NCBI GenBank assembly: GCA_002305415.1
Contig: DBQX01000130.1
Location: 1,397 to 31,327, forward strand
DNA: 29,931 nucleotides
From: Actinomycetales bacterium UBA1383
Lineage (GTDB): Bacteria > Actinomycetota > Actinomycetes > Actinomycetales > Actinomycetaceae
Direction of reading: 5' to 3'
Numbering within the stretch: position 1 is the stretch's first letter; every line of letters begins with the position of its first letter. This document shows positions 21,789-28,282 of this stretch, one piece after another. The notes under the pieces were generated by a model. The model had not been told where the DNA came from. It saw nothing but the letters and a program-made list of their open reading frames with translations, and searched no databases. The position numbers were made by a program, and so were the translations under genes.

Positions 21789-22160
21789 TCAGCCGAGCGA
21801 CTGCCCGGATGCGCAGATCGCCGTCACCCAGAACTCGAGGTCCTGCTCCGGGTCCGCGTAGGGGCGACTCACCGCCCCCTGCCACCCCTCGAGCCCGTCC
21901 ACCGTGATCGGGCTGTCCTCGAACACGGTGTAGTCGAGTCCGATCGAGGCGACGGCCACCCCGCCACCCGTCACCACCTCCCCGGGCCCGCACATCGCCT
22001 GCACGGCCTCGTACTGCCCGCCCTGGACCCACCCGGAGACGGCCACCTGCCGGGTGTAGAACTGCGCGGTGCCGAGGGAGATGGCCTGCTCGCCCACCCG
22101 GCACCCGTCACCGAGGTCGACGCGCAACGCACCGGTCGTGGTGCGGTAGCACGCGTCCAC
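21789..22160 (-). CDS. Cys-rich surface-protein fragment, probably 5'-truncated
   Basis: The readable protein begins near VDACYRTTTGALRVDLGDG and has two modules. The first, ACYRTTTGALRV-x7-C-x3-E, is the small module often found after signal peptides or collagen-like stalks in actinobacterial secreted proteins. The second, MCGPGEVVTGGGV ... VTAICA, resembles the C-PxG-x3-GGG ... FxVxAxCA module of the same proteins (recalled, not checked). The in-frame sequence upstream, to 22415, is Arg/Pro-rich antisense of the next gene and has no signal peptide. The GTG at 22158-22160 has no ribosome site and no -10 box. I infer that the export signal and N-terminus have been lost, so this may be a pseudogene. 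Four cysteines could form disulfides if it were exported. Confidence 0.5.
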   Translation of the reverse strand: MDACYRTTTGALRVDLGDGCRVGEQAISLGTAQFYTRQVAVSGWVQGGQYEAVQAMCGPGEVVTGGGVAVASIGLDYTVFEDSPITVDGLEGWQGAVSRPYADPEQDLEFWVTAICASGQSLG

Positions 22161-22270
22161 GCTCGGGGCGAAGGTCTTGGGCCGGATCGGCCGGATCCCG
22201 GGACGTTCGGCACTGGCGCACCCGGAGCGCCGGTGATGCGGTGGACTCGTCGTCAGGCAAGGAGGCCACC

Positions 22271-23416
22271 ATGACCGCTCCACGCACCCCGGCGGGCCGC
22301 GCCGCACTCGCCGCGTCACTCGCCGTCGCGCTCGCGGCACTCGCGGGCTGCCTCCCCAGCGGGTCCTCGAACGGCACGCCGACGGGCGGGCCGACCACGT
22401 CCGTGGTCCCCTCACCGTCTGCCACGGCCACGACCACCCCCACCCCGACGTCCACGCCCGCGCCGAGCGGCACGGCGGTCGCGGGAACGTGGACGCTGCT
22501 CACCACCGCCGACGGGGTGTGCACGGACTCGCCCCGGCTGATCGGCACGTCGTACGTGGCGGAGGGCACCACCTTCTGTACCCCCACCGCACCCATCGGA
22601 CCCACGCCCGCGGTCCCGACGACCTGGAGCACGCTGGCAGTCCCCGTCGGTGACCGCGCCACCGCCGCCGTGCGCTTCCCGCCCGGCGGCGGCCTCGTGG
22701 TCGCCACGAACGACGGCCCCTGCCTGTACGAGACCGGCGGCCCCACCCCCACCTGGGACTGCCGCAGCGGCGTCACCGGCTACCCCTACCTCGACATCTC
22801 CGGGCTCGCCAACATCGGCATCGACGCCGTCTACGTCCTGCCCGATTCCATCGCCCTCGTCCCGGACCTGTTCACCACGCCGGGCACCGTGTGGGACATC
22901 GGGACGATCGTGGGCAGCGCGGATGCCATGCCCACCCGCATCGCCGTCATCGAGACGCCCACGGCAGAGGTGTGGTCGGGGACCAACGGCCACGGCGTCG
23001 TCGTCATCGACGTGGCGGGCGGGACCACCACCCGCCAGACCACTGCCGCCGGGTTGCCGTCCGGCGACGTCCGCGACCTCGCCCCCGGGTCCCGTGACCC
23101 GAAGCTCGGCGCCGGCTACCCGGTGTGGGCGGCCACGGCCGGTGGGGTGGCCCGCTGGGACGGCTCCGCCTGGGCGTCGTGGACGACGGCGGACGGTCTG
23201 CCCTCCAACGACGTCCGCGCGATCGACGTCGCCAACGACGGGATCGTGTGGGTGGCCACCGCCGGCGGCCCGGCGTCCTTCGACGGCAGCGCGTGGCACG
23301 CGTACGGGTCCGCCGACGGCACCCCGCCGGTGGACGTGATGGACGTGGCCACCACCGCGTGGGGGGTGTGGTTCGCGACCACCGCGGACGGGCTGCTCGT
23401 CCTCATCCCGTCATGA
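22271..23416 (+). CDS. Lipoprotein with beta-propeller (two-component regulator propeller-like) repeats
   Basis: A 381-residue membrane-anchored extracellular protein. MTAPRTPAGRAALAASLAVA leads to lipobox LAGC (lipid Cys at 27). A Thr/Pro/Ser linker (about 30-70) follows. The rest has repeating blade motifs, such as GLPSGDVRDLAPG, VWAATAGGVARWDGSAWASW, DGLPSNDVRAIDVA, VWVATAGGPASFDGSAW and VWFATTADGLLVL, as in the two-component regulator propeller family (Reg_prop). At least three full blades are clear; the earlier ones are degenerate. No kinase domain is present, so this is a free-standing sensor or binding protein. AAGGAGG five bases before ATG 22271 fixes the start. An in-frame GTG at 22241 is not needed. 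Its 5' end is divergent from the truncated surface-protein fragment. Confidence 0.85.
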   Translation: MTAPRTPAGRAALAASLAVALAALAGCLPSGSSNGTPTGGPTTSVVPSPSATATTTPTPTSTPAPSGTAVAGTWTLLTTADGVCTDSPRLIGTSYVAEGTTFCTPTAPIGPTPAVPTTWSTLAVPVGDRATAAVRFPPGGGLVVATNDGPCLYETGGPTPTWDCRSGVTGYPYLDISGLANIGIDAVYVLPDSIALVPDLFTTPGTVWDIGTIVGSADAMPTRIAVIETPTAEVWSGTNGHGVVVIDVAGGTTTRQTTAAGLPSGDVRDLAPGSRDPKLGAGYPVWAATAGGVARWDGSAWASWTTADGLPSNDVRAIDVANDGIVWVATAGGPASFDGSAWHAYGSADGTPPVDVMDVATTAWGVWFATTADGLLVLIPS

Positions 23417-23447
23417 GTCACCGGCCCCCGTCACGCGTGCCGGGACC

Positions 23448-23453
23448 TAGCAT
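23448..23453 (+). promoter_or_regulatory. -10 box for leaderless SRPBCC gene
   Basis: TAGCAT is followed by GGGGGTC and ATG (23461); spacing 7 nt. The ATG inside the box at 23452 is therefore not the start. Confidence 0.55.
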
Positions 23454-23460
23454 GGGGGTC

Positions 23461-23916
23461 ATGACGAGGGAGGAGGCCGCGGCGGACCTCGGTCCGATCG
23501 TGGAGCACTACGAGCTGGAGGCCGACCCGAGGACGGCGTTCACGGCGTACGTCGAGCGGATCGGCGAGTGGTGGGACCCGCGCTACACCACCAACCGGAA
23601 CACCTTCGAGACCATCGTCTTCGAGCAGCACGTGGGTGGCGCGGTGACCGAGGTGCACTCCACCGGCGTCACGCACGACTGGGGAACGGTGACGGCCTGG
23701 GAGCCGGGCCGCCGGGTGGCGTACACGTCCCGTCTCGGCCAGCATGGTGGGGACGCCACCATCATCACGGTCCGTTTCCAGCCCGGGCGCGGCGGGGGAA
23801 CGACCGTGCGCTTCGAGCACGGCGGCTGGAACGCCACCAACCTGCACGACCGCGCCAAGTTCGCCGAGTGGCGCGCGATCCTCGACCGCTACGCCTCGCT
23901 GCTGCGCGGGCGCTAG
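23461..23916 (+). CDS. SRPBCC (AHSA1/START-like) family protein
   Basis: A 151-residue cytosolic protein of the SRPBCC/AHSA1 helix-grip fold. ADPRTAFTAYVERIGEWWDP is the opening helix. ETIVFEQHVGGAVTEVHSTG, WGTVTAWEPGRRVAYT and TTVRFEHGGWN are the antiparallel strands, and a final helix (LHDRAKFAEWRAILDRYASL) closes the pocket. The family binds small hydrophobic ligands or, as AHSA1, partner proteins; the ligand is unknown. WWDP and W-x-VTAWEPG are typical of its polyketide-cyclase-like branch. The TAGCAT box and missing Shine-Dalgarno indicate leaderless translation from 23461. It lies 42 bp upstream of the KamA-like gene, which has its own -10. Confidence 0.84.
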   Translation: MTREEAAADLGPIVEHYELEADPRTAFTAYVERIGEWWDPRYTTNRNTFETIVFEQHVGGAVTEVHSTGVTHDWGTVTAWEPGRRVAYTSRLGQHGGDATIITVRFQPGRGGGTTVRFEHGGWNATNLHDRAKFAEWRAILDRYASLLRGR

Positions 23917-23946
23917 CCGAGGGGAGACACACGGGCGGTCCCGTCG

Positions 23947-23952
23947 TATGCT
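23947..23952 (+). promoter_or_regulatory. -10 box for leaderless KamA-like gene
   Basis: TATGCT is followed by CGTAAA and GTG (23959); spacing 6 nt. The box overlaps the first copy of an 11-bp repeat. Confidence 0.5.
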
Positions 23953-23970
23953 CGTAAAGTGCTCGTAAAG
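23949..23970 (+). repeat. 11-bp perfect tandem repeat across the KamA-like start
   Basis: TGCTCGTAAAG occurs twice back to back (23949-23959 and 23960-23970). The GTG start is made at the junction of the copies. With one copy removed, ATG at 23948 would be in frame and give the same MLVKGW N-terminus. Confidence 0.9.
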
Positions 23971-26166
23971 GGTTGGTCAGCCCTGCTTGCCGAGTCAGTG
24001 CGGGCAGAGGCACCCGAACTCGCCGGGGTCCTCCTCGACGAGTCGCTGGATGACGGCGCCGTCGTGGAGGCGCTCCGTCCACTCCTGACCGATCGGCTCC
24101 GCTCCCGCTTCCCGGTCGCCTGGGAGTACTGGACCGGGGAGTCGCGCGACGAGGACACCTTCTTCTCCATCCCCTGGCAGGGCATCGCCTGCATGCGCCT
24201 GCTCGACTACCTCGACCACGAGGGGGCACGCTTCGAGGACGGCAACCTCGGCGGCGCGGAGGTCGAGTCCCGTCCGATCGCCACCCTGCGGCGCCTGTTG
24301 CGGGGCGAGGCGACGGACGTGACCGGGGACTTCGTCGCGGACATGGTCCACCTGTTCCGCCAGTTCGGGGGCTCCGAGACCCGGAGCCTGCCGACCCGCC
24401 GTGACGTGCTCGGCTGGATGGCGCGCCACCCGTCCGGCCTCGACGCCGACGTCGTCGCGTGGCGCGCCGCCAACAGGGACCGGATCGTCGGCGTCCTGGT
24501 GGACCGCATCCGCGAGGAGTCCCGGGACGGCCGGCCCGGCGCCTACCGGCTCGACCGCGAGCCGGACGAGGAGGCCCACGCCCGGGTGAACGCCTGGTGG
24601 GACGAGGACCGCTTCCAGCTGCGCCACGCGGCCCGCACCACCGCGGCGCTGGCCGAGTACCTCGGTGGCACCGTCGGGGAGGACACGCTCGCCACCATGC
24701 GTGCCGCCGAGGAGCGCGGCATCCCGGTCTTCGCCACCCCCTACTTCCTCTCGCTCATCGACGTCCGCCCCCGCGAGGAGCAGGAACACCCCGGCGCCGA
24801 CGAACCGCTGCGGAGCTACCTGTTCTACAGCACGGACCTGGTCGAGGAGTTCGGCACGATCGCCGCCTGGGAGAAGGAGGACGTCGTCGAGCCGGGGCGC
24901 CCCAACGAGGCCGGCTACGTCCTCCCGTCCCACACGCTCCACCGCCGCTACCCGGACGTCGCCATCTTCATCCCCGACACCATGGGGCGTGCCTGCGGGG
25001 GGCTGTGCTCGTACTGCCAGCGCATGTACGACTTCCAGCGCGGCCGCTTCAACTTCAACCTCCAGGAACTCGCGCCCACCCGCCGCTGGCCGGACCTGCT
25101 GCACGAGTCCCTCGAGTACTTCCGCACCGACCCCGACCTGCGCGACATCCTGATCACCGGCGGGGACGCGCTCATGAGCTCCGTGTCCTCGTTGCGCCGG
25201 ATCCTCCAGGCCGTGCTCGCGATGGCGGCGGCCAAGCGTGCGGACAACGAGGCGCGCCAGCCGGGCGCCCGGTTCGCCGAGATCCGCCGCGTCCGGCTCG
25301 GCACGAAGCTCCCGGTCTACCTCCCCCAGCGGGTCACGCCGGAGCTGGTGGCGATGCTGCGGGAGTTCGCGGTCGCGGCCCGCGCCGTCGGCATCACGCA
25401 GTGCGTGGTCCAGACGCACATCTCCTCCGCCATGGAGGTGACCCCGGAGACCGCGGCGGCCATCCGGCGGCTCCTCGACGCCGGCTGGGCCGTCACCAAC
25501 CAGGAGGTCTTCACCGTCGCGGCCTCCCGCCGGGGCCACACCGCGAAGACCCGGGCGGTGCTCAACGACATCGGCGTCCTGCCCTACTACACGTTCGCCG
25601 TCAAGGGCTTCCGCGAGAACCGGGCGCTGTTCGCCACCACGGCGCGCCTGACGCAGGAGCGGGTGGAGGAGAAGTCCATCGGACGGGTGGACCTGCGCTA
25701 CCACTCCGCCCTGCGATCGTTCATCCCGAACGCCCCGATCGTGCGCGCCCTCATCGACGAGGTCCGCCGCTCGGACCAGGTCCCGTTCCTCGCCACCGAC
25801 CGGAACATGATGAACCTCCCCGGCGTGGGCAAGTCCGCCACCTTCCGCACCATCGGCATCACCGGCGACGGCCGGCGCATCCTCCGCTTCGAGTTCGACC
25901 GCACCCGCCCCCACTCGGCGGTCATCGAGGAGATGGGGTCCGTGGTGGTCATCGAGTCCAAGTCGGTGCGCCACTACCTCGACCAGCTCCGCGAGCTGGG
26001 CGAGGACCCCGCCGACTACGCCACGCTCTGGGGGTATTCCGCGGGGCACGTGGAGCGCCGCAGCGCGGCCTTCGACCCGGTGGCACCCCCGGCGATCGGG
26101 ACCGGCCACTCGGCGGAGCGGGTGCTCGCGGACGCCCCGGAACCGGACCGCCCGCCCGCGCGATAA
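23959..26166 (+). CDS. KamA-family radical SAM protein with long N-terminal domain
   Basis: A 735-residue protein. The C-terminal half is a lysine 2,3-aminomutase-like radical SAM/PLP enzyme. CGGLCSYC (346-353) is the CxxxCxxC cluster motif, ITGGD (399-403) contacts SAM, and LPGVGK (620-625) matches the PLP-lysine segment PGGGGK, giving K625. TNQEVFT, YYTFAVKGFREN and YHSAL follow the family. It is much longer than bacterial KamA (about 410-470 residues). Residues 1-330 form an acidic, mostly helical domain with WEYWTG and FFSIPWQG that I cannot assign. Predicted chemistry is 1,2-amino migration on an amino acid; whether lysine is the substrate is unknown. No beta-lysine acetyltransferase is nearby. 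Start GTG 23959 is supported by TATGCT 6 nt upstream. Confidence 0.85.
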   Translation: MLVKGWSALLAESVRAEAPELAGVLLDESLDDGAVVEALRPLLTDRLRSRFPVAWEYWTGESRDEDTFFSIPWQGIACMRLLDYLDHEGARFEDGNLGGAEVESRPIATLRRLLRGEATDVTGDFVADMVHLFRQFGGSETRSLPTRRDVLGWMARHPSGLDADVVAWRAANRDRIVGVLVDRIREESRDGRPGAYRLDREPDEEAHARVNAWWDEDRFQLRHAARTTAALAEYLGGTVGEDTLATMRAAEERGIPVFATPYFLSLIDVRPREEQEHPGADEPLRSYLFYSTDLVEEFGTIAAWEKEDVVEPGRPNEAGYVLPSHTLHRRYPDVAIFIPDTMGRACGGLCSYCQRMYDFQRGRFNFNLQELAPTRRWPDLLHESLEYFRTDPDLRDILITGGDALMSSVSSLRRILQAVLAMAAAKRADNEARQPGARFAEIRRVRLGTKLPVYLPQRVTPELVAMLREFAVAARAVGITQCVVQTHISSAMEVTPETAAAIRRLLDAGWAVTNQEVFTVAASRRGHTAKTRAVLNDIGVLPYYTFAVKGFRENRALFATTARLTQERVEEKSIGRVDLRYHSALRSFIPNAPIVRALIDEVRRSDQVPFLATDRNMMNLPGVGKSATFRTIGITGDGRRILRFEFDRTRPHSAVIEEMGSVVVIESKSVRHYLDQLRELGEDPADYATLWGYSAGHVERRSAAFDPVAPPAIGTGHSAERVLADAPEPDRPPAR

Positions 26167-26220
26167 TCGCACCCAGCGCGGCACCGGGCTCGACTGCGTC
26201 GAGTGGGCGCGGCAGTGCGA

Positions 26221-26259
26221 GGCCCTCGGCGCGGGCGCCGCCCCTTCCGGCGGAGGGCC
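26221..26259. terminator. Nested hairpin between convergent genes
   Basis: GGCCCTC (26221-26227) pairs with GAGGGCC (26253-26259). Inside it, CGCCG (26236-26240) pairs with CGGCG (26248-26252) around CCCCTTC. It ends 3 nt before the stop of the minus-strand gene. A second 6-bp hairpin, CTCGAC-TGC-GTCGAG, lies at 26189-26203. They could terminate both genes; there is no U-tract. Confidence 0.45.
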
Positions 26260-26261
26260 GC

Positions 26262-27608
26262 TCAGACAGCCCAGCCGCGGTGGTCCGCCACGTCCTCGCC
26301 CGGCTCCGCCGTGGAGCCCGTCTCTGCGCCGGCGGCAGTGGCCCACGTCATCGCGGGCGCCGACCACGCGACCCGCGTGGTCCCCACGGTCGTGGTGGCC
26401 GCCGCCTGCGCCTGCGCGTTCCCGGCCGCGACCACCGCGCCGGACGGATCCACCACCGTGTAGGACACCACCGCCGAGCCGACATGCAGCCCGCGGTCCC
26501 GCCGGAGCTGGACGTCCTCGTACGTGCTCTCCGCACCGCCGTACGCCGGGGCGAGGATCACGACGTACGCACCCCGGTTCTGCTCCCAGGCGGCCGCCGC
26601 CTCGACGGCCGTGACGCCGGAGGAGTCGGGGGTGAGCAGCGCCTCGAGGGCGGCGTCGACGCCGTCCAGCACCGTGGCGACGGCGTTCGCCCGGCTCGCC
26701 GCCGCGGCGTAGCCCGCCCGCGCTGCGGCTGCCGTCCGCGCGGCGGCATCAATGGCGGTGAGGGCTTCCTCGAGGTCGGTGAGCGGAGGTGCCTTCTTCA
26801 CCGCCTCGCCGAGCCAGGTGCGGAGGGACTCGAGCCGCTCGGCCGCGACCGCGACGTCCGGGGTCGGGTTGTCGACGTGGCGGACGCGGTAGGTCGCGAG
26901 ATCACGGGCCAGGACGTCCCGGGACCGCTGCGCCGCGGCCACGGTGGCGAGCAGCTCGTCCGACTGCGGGATGGGTGCGCCGTCCCACAGCACGGTGGTG
27001 CCCGACTCGAGCAGCACCCGGGCGAGCGCCGCCGCCACCGCGGGGAAGCCGATCGTGGCGTCGGCCGTGCGGATCGTCGTGTTCGTCTTCATCAGCGAGC
27101 TGATGAGCGGGATCGCCGAGGTCGCCAGGTTCAACGCCACGGCTGCGCCAAGGACCTTGGTCTCCGCCTTCGGTATCCCGAGGTCCGTGGGTGTGGGACG
27201 ACCGGTGGGGGTGGTGCCGCTGGACGGCAGGGTACCGCTGGAGTCGAGCAGCGCCTGCGCCGCGCTGATGTCGTCCGTGATGCGCCGGAGGGTGCTGGTC
27301 ACGACGCCGTGGAGGGCACGGCGGCGGGTGACGACGTCGTCGCGGGCGATCCACACCGTCGTGGCCTCCGCGGGGAGTGCCTCCGCGATCTCGGCGGCGA
27401 TGTCCGCGAGCGACCGGTGGGCCGCGAGGATCCCGAGGGGTGAGGCGGTCGCGGGCGTGGTCAGCGCTCCCCCGCCCACCTCGCCGGGGAGCTTCGGCGT
27501 GGCGGCCGCGACCTCTGCTGCACGGGCCTCGCGTTCCAGCTTGCTGATCTCGAGCTCGCCCTTGCGGACGGCCTGCTCGGTGAGACGTGGGTCCTGTGTT
27601 TCGGCCAT
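26262..27608 (-). CDS. Large helical protein of unknown function
   Basis: A 448-residue protein that I do not recognise. Residues 1-35 are a charged, coiled-coil-like segment (AVRKGELEISKLEREARAAE). After an Ala/Gly/Pro linker, helices at 60-122 and a disordered Ser/Thr/Pro stretch (122-145) come before a hydrophobic segment (152-172, VLGAAVALNLATSAIPLISS). TNTTIRTADATIGF follows, then an Ala-rich helical array (215-345). The C-terminus (about 346-435) is beta-rich, with AYVVILAPAYGG, HVGSAVVSYTVVDPSG and TTTVGTTRVAW. There is no signal peptide. From memory, an uncharacterised bacterial family has the same order (helical region, hydrophobic helix, strand-turn, helices, beta domain), but I could not verify it. 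AAGGGGG before ATG 27608 is the ribosome site. Confidence 0.72.
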   Translation of the reverse strand: MAETQDPRLTEQAVRKGELEISKLEREARAAEVAAATPKLPGEVGGGALTTPATASPLGILAAHRSLADIAAEIAEALPAEATTVWIARDDVVTRRRALHGVVTSTLRRITDDISAAQALLDSSGTLPSSGTTPTGRPTPTDLGIPKAETKVLGAAVALNLATSAIPLISSLMKTNTTIRTADATIGFPAVAAALARVLLESGTTVLWDGAPIPQSDELLATVAAAQRSRDVLARDLATYRVRHVDNPTPDVAVAAERLESLRTWLGEAVKKAPPLTDLEEALTAIDAAARTAAAARAGYAAAASRANAVATVLDGVDAALEALLTPDSSGVTAVEAAAAWEQNRGAYVVILAPAYGGAESTYEDVQLRRDRGLHVGSAVVSYTVVDPSGAVVAAGNAQAQAAATTTVGTTRVAWSAPAMTWATAAGAETGSTAEPGEDVADHRGWAV

Positions 27609-27638
27609 GATGATCCCCCTTGTTCCGTGGCGCCTCCC

Positions 27639-27644
27639 AGCGTA
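27639..27644 (-). promoter_or_regulatory. -10 box for the unknown 448-residue protein
   Basis: TACGCT on the minus strand, 30 nt before the ATG at 27608. The leader of about 24 nt would include AAGGGGG. Confidence 0.4.
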
Positions 27645-27688
27645 GTGAGGCGTCCGCCCCGCGGGTAGGAGGTACAGGGCCCTGCTCC

Positions 27689-28204
27689 TCAGAATGGGCA
27701 GTCCGCGGCGGGATCGAACATCCCCACCCCCGCTGCCTCCGCCTCGGCGAGGGCGTCCTCCACTTCGTCCAGGAACCGCACGTTGCCGTCGAACACCACC
27801 GGGCGGGCCAGCCCCGCCCGCGCGAGCTCGGCGTTCACCAGCACGCCGTCCGCGTACACCCCGGCGAGGAGCCGGCCGTAGCGGTCCCGCTCGACGTCGT
27901 CATACACCAGGACCACCTCGCCGCCCTCCGGGAGCAGGTTGATGAGCAGGGCGGTGGCCTCGGCAGCGAGGCACTCCCCCGGCTGCCCGTCCCGCGGCTC
28001 CTCCGGGGCGTCGACGTTCAGCAGGCGCACCCGCGTGGACTCCCCGGCGAGGTCCACCCGGATGGTGTCACCGTCGTACACCCACTCGACGACGGCGCGC
28101 TCGCCGTCGTCGGGCACCGCACCTCCCGTGGTGGGCGTGCATCCGGCCAGCGCGGCGGCGGCGAGGACCACGGCAAGGGGCGTCATCGGCAGGCGGGCTT
28201 CCAC
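27689..28204 (-). CDS. Lipoprotein thermonuclease-family (SNase-like) nuclease
   Basis: A 171-residue exported nuclease. The N-terminus has a short hydrophobic stretch with lipobox LAGC (lipidated Cys at 22). The SNase domain has YDGDT (43-47, metal-binding Asp), VRLLNVDAPE (59-68; R60, D65, E68) and DRYGRLLA (107-114; R111). These match D21, R35, D40, E43 and R87 of Staphylococcus nuclease, so activity is expected. It should degrade DNA or RNA at the cell surface. Two mature cysteines (C78, C168) may form a disulfide. GTG 28202-28204 gives an N-region with a basic residue; ATG 28186 is the alternative and would leave none. It diverges from the DUF2207 gene. Confidence 0.87.
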   Translation of the reverse strand: MEARLPMTPLAVVLAAAALAGCTPTTGGAVPDDGERAVVEWVYDGDTIRVDLAGESTRVRLLNVDAPEEPRDGQPGECLAAEATALLINLLPEGGEVVLVYDDVERDRYGRLLAGVYADGVLVNAELARAGLARPVVFDGNVRFLDEVEDALAEAEAAGVGMFDPAADCPF

Positions 28205-28254
28205 GCAGCCGAGTCAACCACCGGAGTCCCCCGCGGTGCGACCGCGCAGCCCGC

Positions 28255-28260
28255 TAGGCT
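28255..28260 (+). promoter_or_regulatory. -10 box for DUF2207 gene
   Basis: TAGGCT lies 22 nt before ATG 28283. The short leader holds GAGGGGAG as ribosome site. Confidence 0.45.
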
Positions 28261-28282
28261 GCGTTCCGGCGAGGGGAGCGAG

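Noticed and set aside
23995..26367. 790-codon minus-strand open frame
   Set aside because: Antisense shadow of the radical SAM gene, whose cluster motif and family blocks are on the plus strand.
24459..27443. 994-codon plus-strand open frame
   Set aside because: It runs out of frame through the KamA-like gene and antisense through the 448-residue gene; Arg/Pro/Gly-rich without motifs.
23959..28204. Defence island formed by the radical SAM, 448-residue and nuclease genes
   Set aside because: The genes are convergent or separate units with own promoters, the nuclease is an exported lipoprotein, and no known defence motif is visible; proximity alone is not enough.
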